Assembly (NCBI RefSeq): GCF_002934265.1 | Contig: NZ_PTIX01000037.1 | Location: forward strand, 1 to 61,411 | Reading direction: 5' to 3' | Origin: Actinokineospora auranticolor | GTDB lineage: Bacteria > Actinomycetota > Actinomycetes > Mycobacteriales > Pseudonocardiaceae | DNA length: 61,411 nucleotides | Shown here: positions 8,426 to 16,582 of the stretch, piece after piece | Layout: each line of letters begins with the position of its first letter | Numbering within the stretch: position 1 is the first letter of the stretch | Translations under genes and position numbers: made by a program | The notes under the pieces: model-generated | What the model was told of the DNA's origin: nothing | Seen by the model: the letters and a program-made list of their open reading frames with translations, nothing else | The model's database searches: none

Positions 8426-10069
8426 TCAGGACGTGGCCGAGATGTCGTAGTCGCGTGCCCCAACATGTGCCCGGACCGACGGCGTGAGTTCGCTGAGCTT
8501 CGCTCCGGAGAACAACCAGGCGGCGGCGACCGACGCGCACAGCCCGGCATCGGCGTTCGATGTCAGCGTGACCGTTTCCCCTTCCCGGGACCGGACGGTG
8601 GCTGACGTCCGTGACAGGACTGCGGCAAGCGCACATCCGGGATAGCGGGCCAAGAACTCGCTCAACGCCACATCGAGGTCTTCGTCGAGTTCCGAGTCGT
8701 ACAGGAACAACACGTCGGCGTGCCCTCGGAGGCGTCGGCCGGGGTGGCGGGCGTGCACTGCCAAGTGCTGGTGGTCCGCCGTGAGGGTGGTCCGCGCGTC
8801 GGCCGGGTAGCGGCTGACCTTGACCGCCCGGCCGGTGACATGGGTGGCGGCATTCCACGCGGACACCCGGGACTCGGTGAGGTCGATGCCGGTGAGCGGC
8901 ACCGGGTGCACCACTGGCTCGGGCTGTGGCTCCGGTAAGTCCAGGACCCGATAGAACAGCGACCGCAGTCGGTCCGGTGACTCGTCGGGGATGGACGACA
9001 CCAGGCGCCGTACCGAGGGGTGGCTGTCGTGGCCGCGGGCGAGGGCTGCTTCCACCTGCGCGAGCAGGGGGTGGCCGGGGACGAGTCGTGGCGCGGATAG
9101 GCCCAGCGCGTGGACCGCTGAGCCTTGAGCGACGACGTCCTCGGGGAAGGCGGCCAGGAGCACGGGATGGCCCAGGGCGGCGGCGTAGCAGGTGACAGCG
9201 CCGTTGTCGCCGATCACGCAGTCGGCGGCGACGAGGGCGGCTTGCCAGCCGGTCAGGTCGGGGATCAGGACCAGCCCGGCCCGGGCGCAGTCGGCGAGCC
9301 AGGTCCGGATCTGCCGGGGACCATGGCCTCTGGTGGCGTTGGGGTGGATGATCGCGGCGGTTCGGAAACGGTCCACGGGCAGTTCGGCCAGCAGGGATCG
9401 GTAGAACTCAGGCCAGGATCCCAGCAGGGACCGGGTGGACCAGGTGGTCGAGACCACTACCAGGACCTGGTCCGGCGCGACGCCGAGGCGGGCGCGGTAG
9501 TGGTTGCGCAGGTCGCGGCTGGCGCGCATGCGGTCGAGGCACGGGTCGCCCGCGAGGACCGCCGTGTGCGCGGCCTGGGGTACCGCTGTCCGCAGGCGGG
9601 CCACGTCGTTGTCGTGGGCGAGTACCAGGGCGTCGGCGATGGGTTCGCCGTTGTCGAGGAGCCATTGGGCGGTCAAGCCGAAGACCTGGTCGGCGCCGCG
9701 TGCCCCGGGAGCGCGCTTGGTGTAGCCGACTCCGTGGGACAGCAGGACTTTCGGCCCGTGGAGGTCGGGGACGCCGCCGTGCGGACTGGCGGTCAGCACC
9801 AGGTCGAACCGGGTGGACAGCGCTTGGTCCCAGGGGATCGTCTTCAGGCCCAGGGCGGTGATGGCTTCGGGGAGGCCGTCGTTGAACGGGTCGGTGCCGC
9901 ACGTGGTCGCCAGCAGTTGCACGCGGAAGTCGGAGTCGAAGAGGTCGATGACGTCGAGGAGCCGGGACAGCGTGGCGATGTTGTGCGCCACCACCAGCAC
10001 CACCCGCTGAGGTGCGACCGTCACCCACCGGTCGGCGTCGATGCCGATCGGAACCCGCTGCCTCGTCAT
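8426..10069 (-). CDS. Orphan GT-B / CDP-glycerol glycerophosphotransferase-like protein
   Basis: A 547-residue cytosolic protein with no signal peptide. The first 400 residues look like a two-Rossmann GT-B enzyme: VVLVVAHNIATLSRLLDVI near the N-terminus, LLSHGVGYTKR, and a C-terminal-half motif DCVIGDNGAVTCYAAALGHPVLL. That last motif is reminiscent of the donor site of TagB/TagF-type glycerophosphotransferases and MurG-like enzymes. The last about 150 residues match nothing I recognise. ATG at 10069 lies directly behind an AGGGTGGGGG stretch; an in-frame GTG at 10099 is the alternative. It stands alone and is convergent with the NB-ARC gene. Its acceptor and reaction are unknown, and the family call is tentative. 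Confidence 0.55.
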   Translation of the reverse strand: MTRQRVPIGIDADRWVTVAPQRVVLVVAHNIATLSRLLDVIDLFDSDFRVQLLATTCGTDPFNDGLPEAITALGLKTIPWDQALSTRFDLVLTASPHGGVPDLHGPKVLLSHGVGYTKRAPGARGADQVFGLTAQWLLDNGEPIADALVLAHDNDVARLRTAVPQAAHTAVLAGDPCLDRMRASRDLRNHYRARLGVAPDQVLVVVSTTWSTRSLLGSWPEFYRSLLAELPVDRFRTAAIIHPNATRGHGPRQIRTWLADCARAGLVLIPDLTGWQAALVAADCVIGDNGAVTCYAAALGHPVLLAAFPEDVVAQGSAVHALGLSAPRLVPGHPLLAQVEAALARGHDSHPSVRRLVSSIPDESPDRLRSLFYRVLDLPEPQPEPVVHPVPLTGIDLTESRVSAWNAATHVTGRAVKVSRYPADARTTLTADHQHLAVHARHPGRRLRGHADVLFLYDSELDEDLDVALSEFLARYPGCALAAVLSRTSATVRSREGETVTLTSNADAGLCASVAAAWLFSGAKLSELTPSVRAHVGARDYDISATS

Positions 10070-10134
10070 CCCCCACCCTCGACCGCCGTCCCCGGTCACC
10101 CAGCCTAGGGCCGTGCCGGTGGTCCGTCGCTACC

Positions 10135-10686
10135 ATGGCCGGAATGGGCGAGTACGTGGTGCGGGTCGTCGGGGTGACCGAGTTGGCGGCCGCGGTCGAG
10201 CCGTTGGCGTGGCTTTACCGGCTCAGCTTCGTCGGGCCCCCGTGGAACGAGCGCGAGGAGCGGTTCGCGGCGTTCGCCGAGGTCTTCGCCGCGCACTTGG
10301 CGCATGAGGGTGTGCGCGGGGTGCTCGTGTGGAGTGGCGACGAGATCGTCGGCGCTGCCTACGGGTGGCGGGCGGCACCCGAGATACCCGACGCCCCGGC
10401 GTTCTACCAGGCTGTTCGCGGCGCGGTGGACAGCGCGGACCACCGCGGGCTCCGCGCGCCCGCGTTCGAGGTGGTGAACTTCATGGTCGACCCCGGCCAC
10501 CAGCGAAGGGGCCTGGGCAGGCGGATGCTGAGTTGCCTCGTCGACGACGCTGACGGGGCGTGGTTGTGCACTCACCCGGAGGCACCCGCCAGGGCGCTCT
10601 ACGAGTCGGCGGGGTTTGTCGTGCGGGGTGCGATCACCCTCGAGGACGTGCCGCTGGTGGTGATGACGCTCGACCGCCGATTGTGA
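10135..10686 (+). CDS. GNAT-family N-acetyltransferase
   Basis: A 183-residue acetyl-CoA-dependent acetyltransferase. The acetyl-CoA pyrophosphate-binding motif A is seen as VNFMVDPGHQRRGLGRRML (R/Q-x-x-G-x-G/A type) at about residues 115-133, followed by an ALYESAGF segment typical of motif B. ATG at 10135 (MAGMGEY) is chosen; ATG at 10144 is equally possible. The substrate cannot be told. It is divergent from the GT-B-like gene with only about 65 bases between them, so the promoters must overlap. Confidence 0.8.
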   Translation: MAGMGEYVVRVVGVTELAAAVEPLAWLYRLSFVGPPWNEREERFAAFAEVFAAHLAHEGVRGVLVWSGDEIVGAAYGWRAAPEIPDAPAFYQAVRGAVDSADHRGLRAPAFEVVNFMVDPGHQRRGLGRRMLSCLVDDADGAWLCTHPEAPARALYESAGFVVRGAITLEDVPLVVMTLDRRL

Positions 10687-10773
10687 TCCGCGCGTCGGCT
10701 GTGGCCTGGGCGACTCCGCGCTCCCTAGACTCGCGGGCGAAATGTCCTGACATTGAGCGAAAGAAGGCTACTG

Positions 10774-11406
10774 GTGGGTTTGCAACTGGGTGACACCGCC
10801 CCCGACTTCACCGCGGAGACCACGGCCGGGTCGATCGAGTTCCACAGCTGGAAGAGCGGTTCGTGGGCCGTGCTGTTCAGCCACCCGGCCGACTTCACCC
10901 CGGTGTGCACCACCGAACTGGGGCGGGTCGCGCAGCTCCGCCAGGAGTGGGCGGCGCGCGGTGCCAAGCCGATCGCGCTGTCGGTCGACTCGGTCGCCGA
11001 CCACAACCGCTGGGTGCCCGACATCGACGAGGTGAACGACACCACCGTCGAGTACCCGATCATCGCCGACCCGGACAAGCAGGTCGCCGGGCTCTACGGG
11101 ATGATCCACCCGAACGAGGGCGACACGTCCTCCGTGCGGTCGGTCTTCATCATCGACCCGTCCGACAAGGTCCGGCTGACCCTGACCTACCCGAAGAGCG
11201 TCGGGCGCAACTTCGACGAGATCCTGCGCTGCCTCGACGCGCTGCAGCTCACCGACCGCGCCGCCGTGTCGACCCCGGTCGACTGGCGCAAGGGCGACCG
11301 GGTGATCGTGCCGCCGACCGTGTCGACCGACGACGCCAAGGCCAAGTACGGCGAGGTCGACGAGGTCAAGCCGTACCTGCGCTACGTCTCCGCCCCGCAG
11401 GACTGA
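10774..11406 (+). CDS. 1-Cys-type (Prx6-like) peroxiredoxin
   Basis: A 210-residue thiol peroxidase of the AhpC/TSA superfamily that reduces peroxides in the cytosol. The peroxidatic cysteine is about residue 45 in HPADFTPVCTTELG, the Prx6-subfamily form of PxxxTxxC. The long C-terminal part with WRKGDRVIVPPT is the arm typical of Prx6 enzymes of 205-220 residues. GTG at 10774 sits six bases after GAAAGAAGG; an upstream TTG at 10753 lacks such a site. The neighbouring FMN reductase under a redox-type promoter suggests an oxidative-stress context, but a hairpin separates them. Confidence 0.92.
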   Translation: MGLQLGDTAPDFTAETTAGSIEFHSWKSGSWAVLFSHPADFTPVCTTELGRVAQLRQEWAARGAKPIALSVDSVADHNRWVPDIDEVNDTTVEYPIIADPDKQVAGLYGMIHPNEGDTSSVRSVFIIDPSDKVRLTLTYPKSVGRNFDEILRCLDALQLTDRAAVSTPVDWRKGDRVIVPPTVSTDDAKAKYGEVDEVKPYLRYVSAPQD

Positions 11407-11412
11407 CGGCGT

Positions 11413-11445
11413 CCCGCCCGGTGGCCCCTCCGGCCGCCGGGCGGG
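11413..11445 (+). terminator. Hairpin terminator after the peroxiredoxin
   Basis: CCCGCCCGG (11413-11421) pairs with CCGGGCGGG (11437-11445) seven bases after the stop codon; the loop is 15 bases. Confidence 0.75.
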
Positions 11446-11470
11446 CCCGCGGGTGTCACCCGGTCGGGGT

Positions 11471-11501
11471 TTGACCTCCACCTTACTCGAGGTAATAGCG
11501 T
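11471..11501 (+). promoter_or_regulatory. MerR/SoxR-type promoter-operator
   Basis: A -35 TTGACC (11471-11476) and a -10 TAGCGT (11496-11501) are separated by 19 bp, the over-long spacer of promoters activated by MerR-family regulators. Across the spacer lies the dyad ACCTC-N10-GAGGT (11474-11493), close to the SoxR operator pattern CCTCAAG-N4-CTTGAGG. It lies about 55 bases before the FMN reductase start. No MerR or SoxR gene is in the window, so the regulator acts from elsewhere. Confidence 0.7.
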
Positions 11502-11553
11502 TGATCTTGAACGCGAGTGGAGCGTTGAACCGTTGCTGGAGAGGGGACTCGCC

Positions 11554-12156
11554 ATGTCAGTGGCACCGAGCGCCGTGTCGGCGCCGATCCGGGTGGCTGT
11601 GATCATCGGAAGTGTCCGCAAAGGACGCTTCGGCCCGACCGTCGCCGGGTGGTTCGTCACCCAGGTCGCCCGTCACCCGGGTGTCGAGGTCGACCTGATA
11701 GACCTGATCGACTACGACCTGCCCGCCGCGCTGACCGACTCGCCGTCGCCCGAGATCGGCGCCAAGCTGGGCGAGTTGGACCCGCGCCTGACCGCCGCCG
11801 ACGCCTTCGTAGTGGTGACGCCCGAGTACAACCACAGCGTCCCGGCGTCGCTGAAGAGCTTCATCGACTGGCACTTCGTCCAGTGGCAGGCCAAACCCGT
11901 CGCCCTGATCTCCTACGGCGGCATGGCGGGTGGATTGCGGGCCGTGGAACACCTCCGGCACATCTTCGCCGAGTTGCACGCGATGACCATTCGGGACTCC
12001 CTCAGCTTCCACAACTTCCACGCCCAGTTCGACGCGCAGGGGCAGCTGATCGAACCCGCAGGCGCGGAAGCCGCCGCCGATACCCTGGTGAACCAGTTGG
12101 GTTGGTGGGCAAGGGCGTTGCGGGAGGCCCGGGACAAGCACCCGTACGGCGCCTGA
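11554..12156 (+). CDS. NAD(P)H-dependent FMN reductase (flavodoxin fold)
   Basis: A 200-residue flavodoxin-like reductase that uses NAD(P)H to reduce FMN or quinone-like substrates. The FMN phosphate loop GSVRKGRFGPTVAGWF starts near residue 15. The TPEYNHSVPASLKSFIDW segment that contacts the isoalloxazine ring lies at about residues 83-100, and YGGMAGG follows. ATG at 11554 sits behind GGAGAGGGG; the TTG at 11533 is less likely. The upstream MerR/SoxR-style promoter suggests induction by redox-cycling compounds, as known for SoxR-controlled flavin reductases in Streptomyces. That regulation is inferred. Confidence 0.88.
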   Translation: MSVAPSAVSAPIRVAVIIGSVRKGRFGPTVAGWFVTQVARHPGVEVDLIDLIDYDLPAALTDSPSPEIGAKLGELDPRLTAADAFVVVTPEYNHSVPASLKSFIDWHFVQWQAKPVALISYGGMAGGLRAVEHLRHIFAELHAMTIRDSLSFHNFHAQFDAQGQLIEPAGAEAAADTLVNQLGWWARALREARDKHPYGA

Positions 12157-12315
12157 TCCCGCCGCTCATCCAAGAATCACCCGCTGGTGTCAGGAAAAAG
12201 ACGTGCGAAACCCCGAACCAGTCGGAAGAATGGGAAGCAACCAGATCGGTGGTGCGATCTGGACCAGGCATAGGTGGCTCGTGGGCGGCGCGCGATCGCG
12301 CCCGCGGTGAAGTCG

Positions 12316-13065
12316 TCAGGCCAATGCGAGCGTCAAGTACGCCATGCCGAGAACCGTTCGCCATCCGTGGAGCCAAAAGCTGCGGTGGGTGTCCGCTTTC
12401 GCCTTGACCTCGTCGAAGGCCGGGTGGCCTTGGTGAGTGGAAAGCCACTTCTCCCACCCCAGCGCGTGCTGGGACTGGAACGTGTCCCACTCGTCGAGTG
12501 AGGCCTGGGAGATCCACAACGGTCGGTAGCCGTGTTCCGTTGTGAGATCGACCAGATCGGCCATCGAACGGTATTCCTCGCGGGTGATCGGCATCCGCCG
12601 GAGGTTCTCCGCCGATGGCTCGCGCTCCCAGAAGCCCTCGCCCAGCAGCAACCGGCCACCCGGGCGAAGGAGCCGCTTGCCCGCTTCCAAGGCGTTGACG
12701 GTGTGGCGGGTCGGTTCACCGCCGAAGACCTGGCTCGCGCCGTTGACGATGAGGATGTCGGCCGAGCCGGACCAGGCGCCCGCGTCACCGACCTCCAACG
12801 TGACGCGGGTACCCAGGCCGCGGGCACTGGCGGCGGCCCGGCCGTGCTCGATGGCGGCCTGGTCGAGGTCCACACCGTGACCGGTCGCGGTGGGGTCGGT
12901 GGCGACCGCGCGCAGGAGGAACTCCGCCCAACCACAGCCGAGGTCGACCACATGCCTGCCCGCGAGCGGCCCGAGCGAGCGGACGAGTTGGTCCGCCCTG
13001 GATTCCGACAGCGGACCGTGGAAGATCAGGTCGTCATGCAGCGGCGGGATCTCCGGGTCGGTCAT
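12316..13065 (-). CDS. SAM-dependent class I methyltransferase
   Basis: A 249-residue methyltransferase. Motif I HVVDLGCGWAEFLLRAV is at about residues 37-53. The acidic ribose-binding residue follows in HGVDLDQAAIEHGR, and the post-motif LRPGGRLLLGEGFWERE is seen. The C-terminal third (EEYRSMADLVDLTTEHGY, then a WDTFQS segment) resembles small-molecule or SAM-dependent methyltransferases of secondary metabolism and detoxification. ATG at 13065 (MTDPEIPPLHDD) is preferred; an open frame continues to 13155. The substrate is unknown. Confidence 0.82.
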   Translation of the reverse strand: MTDPEIPPLHDDLIFHGPLSESRADQLVRSLGPLAGRHVVDLGCGWAEFLLRAVATDPTATGHGVDLDQAAIEHGRAAASARGLGTRVTLEVGDAGAWSGSADILIVNGASQVFGGEPTRHTVNALEAGKRLLRPGGRLLLGEGFWEREPSAENLRRMPITREEYRSMADLVDLTTEHGYRPLWISQASLDEWDTFQSQHALGWEKWLSTHQGHPAFDEVKAKADTHRSFWLHGWRTVLGMAYLTLALA

Positions 13066-13178
13066 GGCGTGCAGGGTCACGCACCCGGGTGGCCAGTGCA
13101 ACCGATATCCGCCTCGACTGGTTGGGCCATCCGGAGGTTGAGGCATCCGGCTCAACCTCGACCCGTTGTCCGCCGCCA

Positions 13179-13430
13179 GTGGACCTCGATTCCGCAGTGA
13201 TGGCCACGGCGCGGCGGCCAGCCGCCGAGGCTGCCGCGCCGGTGGTCGGGATCGCCCGCGCGCACACCATCTTGTCCGTCGAGCGCGCCGCCCAGCGGTT
13301 GGTGGGCACCACCGGCGCCGGCGGCACCCACCGTGCCTGTGACGTGGTGTGGGTCAACCGGGTCGTGGACACCGTCGCCGAGCAGTGCGGCCTCGAACAC
13401 GGCGTCGGTTCGCCAGTGTTCGAGGCCGCT
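13179..13430 (+). pseudogene. Remnant of lysine 5,6-aminomutase alpha subunit (kamD), N-terminal part
   Basis: One frame reads about 84 residues that follow the N-terminus of the adenosylcobalamin-dependent D-lysine 5,6-aminomutase alpha subunit. The shared pattern is LD at the start, then HTILSVERAAQRLVG (family HTTVxVERAxxRLxG), VNRVVDTV and GLEHGVGSPVFEA. There is no start with a ribosome binding site, and the rest of the about 500-residue protein is missing: the match stops exactly where the 14-bp tandem repeat begins. I infer a decayed gene fragment. The neighbours have no lysine-catabolism genes. Confidence 0.6.
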
Positions 13431-13490
13431 GGTGCTGGGCCGCTGGTGCTGGGCCGCTGGTGCTGGGCCGCTGGTGCTGGGCCGCTGGTG
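13427..13490 (+). repeat. 14-bp tandem repeat, about 4.6 copies
   Basis: CGCTGGTGCTGGGC is repeated perfectly at 13427, 13441, 13455 and 13469, followed by a partial copy CGCTGGTG (13483-13490). As 14 is not a multiple of three, each copy shifts the frame, so it cannot be an in-frame protein repeat. It sits exactly at the joint between the aminomutase and transporter fragments. Confidence 0.95.
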
Positions 13491-13683
13491 CCGCGTCCGG
13501 GGTCTTCAACACCGCGCGGCAGGTGGGTGGGGTGCTGGGCAGCGCGACCACCGGGTTGCTGCTCCAGGTCGGCCTCGGCTTCGCGGTCCCGGCGGCGGCC
13601 CGCGAGTACGCGCGGTTCCTGCCGCCGCGCTACGCCGACGAGTTCGTCGAGCAGATCACCGCCGCCGCGGGCCGCTGCTCGGG
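13484..13683 (+). pseudogene. Remnant of a DHA2-type MFS drug transporter, C-terminal part
   Basis: The frame entering from the tandem repeat reads GAASGVFNTARQVGGVLGSA and continues TTGLLLQVGLGFAVPAAA. This is the well-known helix-11 region of 14-TM EmrB/QacA (DHA2) exporters, where the family reads GAASGVxNTxRQVGGxLG. About 65 residues follow the family and then the similarity ends; nothing of the other about 400 residues is present. It is a fragment fused by the 14-bp repeat to the aminomutase remnant. Confidence 0.7.
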
Positions 13684-13696
13684 GGGCGCTCGTTCG

Positions 13697-13741
13697 CGCG
13701 CCACCGTGTTTGTGGAGCGAGCGACCCTGCGGTTGGCGGGC
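13697..13741 (+). pseudogene. Possible second kamD-like scrap
   Basis: In the frame that leaves the transporter remnant, 15 residues read RATVFVERATLRLAG, again like the aminomutase alpha signature HTTVxVERAxLRLAG. If real, the aminomutase N-terminus occurs twice, flanking the transporter piece. The match is short and may be chance. Confidence 0.3.
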
Positions 13742-14188
13742 ATTTGCTGGGGTTGGCGGCACCCGCCGGGGCGCGGAGTGGTGGGTGGGAACGGTGGGCT
13801 CGGTGGCAGCGGGGCTTGGGCTCGAAGGAGGGGCGCAGGGTTTGAGAGGTGGGTTCTGAGGGCGGCGTCTGTGGGCTCTGCGTTGGGACTGCGCCGATCG
13901 GCGGATGGAACGACGGCGCCGGCAGGAAGCCCGAGGTTCCGGCTTTGAGCCCGGCGACGGCAGGCTTGTTGAGGTTGACGGTCGTGACGATCAGCATCTG
14001 GGCCGTGGGCTGTGGCTGATGGACTTGTCGATGCGGTGATGCCCTGGTCGTCGACCATGTCCATTGAGGTGGTGGGCGGCTGGCGCGGTGGGTGCGATGT
14101 CTGGGTTGTCGAAGCAGCTCGTGTAGGCATTCCGCCGTGTGGTTCGGACCAATATGGTGCACCCCGACCCAGGAAAGGGGTGGGGCAT
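13742..14188. other. Intergenic region before the deacetylase
   Basis: About 450 bases without a recognisable gene; the frames give Arg/Gly/Trp-rich text. The debris upstream suggests part of this is also decayed. The last 30 bases hold the deacetylase ribosome binding site AGGAAAGG. Confidence 0.45.
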
Positions 14189-15049
14189 ATGGCAGTGGTG
14201 CGACGGATCGCCGCCGCGGTGGTGGGACTGGCCTCTGTGGTGGCGTTGGCGGTGCCGGCGGGTGCCGCGGGCGGGCCGACCGGGGAGGTCGTCTACCGGA
14301 CCCGTGGTGATGGGCAGGTGTTGGCGTTGACCTTCGACGACGGGCCGTCCCCGCAGTGGACGCCGCAGGTGCTTGACCTGTTGCGGGAGAACAAGGTTCG
14401 GGCTGTGTTCTGCCTGCTGGGCAGTCAGGTTGAGCTCTACCCCGACCTGGTCCGGCGGATCGTTGCCGAGGGGCACGCGGTGTGTGACCACTCCGTCAAG
14501 CACGACGACCTGGGTTCGATGCCTGTCGAGCAGGCGCGCGCCGACATCGTCGCCACGCGCGATGCCATTCGTCGGGCCGCGGGCAACCCGAACTTGCCCG
14601 TCCCGTACTTCCGCGCGCCCTTCGGAAGTTGGGGGGCGACGCCGCAGATCGCGGCCGAGCTCGGGATGTCCGCTCTGGCGTGGACCGTCGACCCCCGGGA
14701 CTGGGATGGCTCGCCGAGTGACGTGCTCGTCGGACGCCTGAGCTCGGCGGTGTATCCCACGGCGGTCGTGCTCAGCCACGACGGGGGTGGGGATCGTGGG
14801 CCGACGGTCGCGGCCTACCGGCAGATGATCCCGCAGTGGCAGCGGTCCGGCTGGGTGTTCGACCTGCCCGCGGTGACCGGTGGCCCGTACCCGCCTGCCT
14901 GCACCGCGCCGTCCTGGGGGCGCGACACCAGCTATCCCGGTGGGAGCAGGGTTTCCTACCAGGGGAGAGTTTACCAGGCCGATTGGTGGGTGCGCGTGGA
15001 AAGCCCCACAAAGGCCCCTTGGGTCTGGGTGGATCTTGGCGCTTGCTGA
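14189..15049 (+). CDS. Secreted polysaccharide (chitooligosaccharide-type) deacetylase with chitin-binding module
   Basis: A 286-residue exported enzyme. A signal peptide (about 1-27, ending PAGAAG) precedes a carbohydrate esterase family 4 domain with all five motifs. TFDDGP (48-53) supplies the general base and metal aspartate. HSVKH (101-105) gives the metal histidines. RAPFGSW is at 142-148, WTVDPRDW at 165-172, and LSHD with the catalytic histidine at 195-198. The C-terminus (about 240-286) is a small aromatic CBM5/12-type chitin-binding module with paired cysteines (YQGRVYQADWWV, then W..GAC at the end). It removes N-acetyl groups from chitin-like oligomers or peptidoglycan. ATG at 14189 follows AGGAAAGG. 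A similar module ends the M4 protease at 39734. Confidence 0.93.
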   Translation: MAVVRRIAAAVVGLASVVALAVPAGAAGGPTGEVVYRTRGDGQVLALTFDDGPSPQWTPQVLDLLRENKVRAVFCLLGSQVELYPDLVRRIVAEGHAVCDHSVKHDDLGSMPVEQARADIVATRDAIRRAAGNPNLPVPYFRAPFGSWGATPQIAAELGMSALAWTVDPRDWDGSPSDVLVGRLSSAVYPTAVVLSHDGGGDRGPTVAAYRQMIPQWQRSGWVFDLPAVTGGPYPPACTAPSWGRDTSYPGGSRVSYQGRVYQADWWVRVESPTKAPWVWVDLGAC

Positions 15050-15192
15050 CACCTGGTGTTGGATCGGTGAATGCCCCGGGGATTCGGCAGGTCTGTTCAC
15101 CGCAACCTGATGTTCGCTCGAGCGCTCTGGTTGGTGGTGCGCGGGGGGACTGATGTACCGAAGGCGCGGTCGGGCTTTCCTACGGCAAGACG

Positions 15193-15669
15193 GTGCGACC
15201 GGTTCTGTGGGCCGTGTTGGGTGTTAACGGCCTGGAACTGGTCATTGTGCACATCGCTCTGTCGTGGGAGCCCGGCCGCGTCGCGTTGTTCGTCCTGGGT
15301 GTCGTGGGCGTGGTGTGGGTCTTGGGCGTGATCGCCACCCTCCACAAGTGCCCGCACGTGATAAGCGATCGGGAACTGCGCCTTCGGCCCGTGTTCGCCG
15401 CGTCGGTTCGGGTGCCGGTGGGCGACATCGAGTCGGTTCGCGCGATCACCCGCTCGCGTTCCCTGAAGCGGGTCGCGGAGATCATCGATGGCGATACCCT
15501 CGTGTTCGAGGAGTCGTCGTCGAGCAACGTGACAGTCGATCTGCGCGTTCCGCTTGAGGTCGACCTCGGCCGTGGGGGAGCGGGGGCGGTGCGTCGGATC
15601 GACTTCTGGGTCGACGAACCGGCCGTCGCCGTTTCCGCTATCCGTGACAGGATCAGGCAGGGGGATTAG
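15193..15669 (+). CDS. Small membrane protein with a PH-like domain, function unknown
   Basis: A 158-residue protein with two hydrophobic helices at about residues 3-21 (VLWAVLGVNGLELVIVHIAL) and 29-47 (VALFVLGVVGVVWVLGVIA). A soluble part (about 55-158) follows, rich in beta-strand-like alternation (CPHVISDRELRLRP, VPVGDIESVRAI). This resembles bacterial PH/YdbS-like domains after two helices. The GTG start at 15193 has a weak ribosome binding site. The next gene starts two bases after its stop, so the two form an operon. I do not recognise the family. Confidence 0.7.
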   Translation: MRPVLWAVLGVNGLELVIVHIALSWEPGRVALFVLGVVGVVWVLGVIATLHKCPHVISDRELRLRPVFAASVRVPVGDIESVRAITRSRSLKRVAEIIDGDTLVFEESSSSNVTVDLRVPLEVDLGRGGAGAVRRIDFWVDEPAVAVSAIRDRIRQGD

Positions 15670-15671
15670 GC

Positions 15672-16547
15672 GTGGCCGCTGAGGAGTCTCCGCTGGCGGA
15701 GTGGAAGTCCGCGGTGGAGCCGATCCTGGACCGGCTCAAGGATGTCGACCTGCCGTCGGACTTCTCGTTCGACTTCACGGTGGTGTCGCCGGCTCGCCTG
15801 GAGGTCATGCTGGGCGAGCGGGACGATCAGGGCTTCGGTGAGGGCGTGGTCGCCTATGTCGGCGAGTCGTTGATCCGCGCGGGCAACGGTGACTGGGACT
15901 GGGACGAGATCGACGAGGTGCCCGTGGTCTCCTCCGACGAGGTGCTGGGGTTGCCGTTGATCGACCCGGGCGCGTTGCTTGGTTGGGCCCGGGTGACCGG
16001 GTCGGGCACGGTGTTCGCCGATGCGATCGGCGGGCTGGCGGATGTGGTCGCCGCGTATCGGGCGGCGCATCCGAAGTGGACGCCGCGCAGGTCCCCGGAC
16101 GACATCGACGTCCACTCGTTCATCCGGCACGAATGGCTTGTCGCCTGGTTGGCCGAGCGCGTGGCCGGGTTCCACGCGTGGGTGTCCGCTCTCGGCGTGG
16201 ACGCCGCGTGGCTCGACTTCGGTCTCGACTCGCTGGACCGAGTGGAGGCCTTGCTGTGCGCGGAGTTCGGGACTCGTGACGAGTTCAAGGCGCGGCAGGA
16301 TGGCGACTTGGTGCAGGGTGCGGCCTGGTACGTGGGTGAGGTTGCCTGCCGGGACTTGCGCGCGGCGTGGCTCTACCACGAGGACCCGTTGGGGTATGAG
16401 GTGTCCGGTGATGCCTGGGCGGGCACGCCGTATGTGAGTCAGAACGGACGCGACGGGGCCTCCGCTTCGCCACTCGCGGCGCTGAGGGTCGCAGTGCGGG
16501 ATCGCGTGCCGCGGACTCTTCGCGGGCGGTTCTCCCATTTCAAGTAG
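15672..16547 (+). CDS. Hypothetical cytosolic protein
   Basis: A 291-residue acidic protein without signal peptide or membrane helix. Notable segments are FSFDFTVVSPARLEVMLGE, DWDWDEIDEVPVV and GLPLIDPGALLGWARVTG near the N-terminus, and QGAAWYVGEVACRDLRAAWLY with YVSQNGRDG near the C-terminus. I do not recognise a family. GTG at 15672 lies behind GGGGGATTAG and overlaps the end of the membrane-protein operon, so the two proteins are probably made together. It is convergent with the Clp-N gene. Confidence 0.75.
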   Translation: MAAEESPLAEWKSAVEPILDRLKDVDLPSDFSFDFTVVSPARLEVMLGERDDQGFGEGVVAYVGESLIRAGNGDWDWDEIDEVPVVSSDEVLGLPLIDPGALLGWARVTGSGTVFADAIGGLADVVAAYRAAHPKWTPRRSPDDIDVHSFIRHEWLVAWLAERVAGFHAWVSALGVDAAWLDFGLDSLDRVEALLCAEFGTRDEFKARQDGDLVQGAAWYVGEVACRDLRAAWLYHEDPLGYEVSGDAWAGTPYVSQNGRDGASASPLAALRVAVRDRVPRTLRGRFSHFK

Positions 16548-16582
16548 TACCGGGGTGGGATGTCGCCGATGTGCCTGGTCGG

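Noticed and set aside
13427..13490. Tandem repeat considered as a CRISPR array
   Set aside because: Units are 14 bp and directly abutting without spacers, and there are no cas genes.
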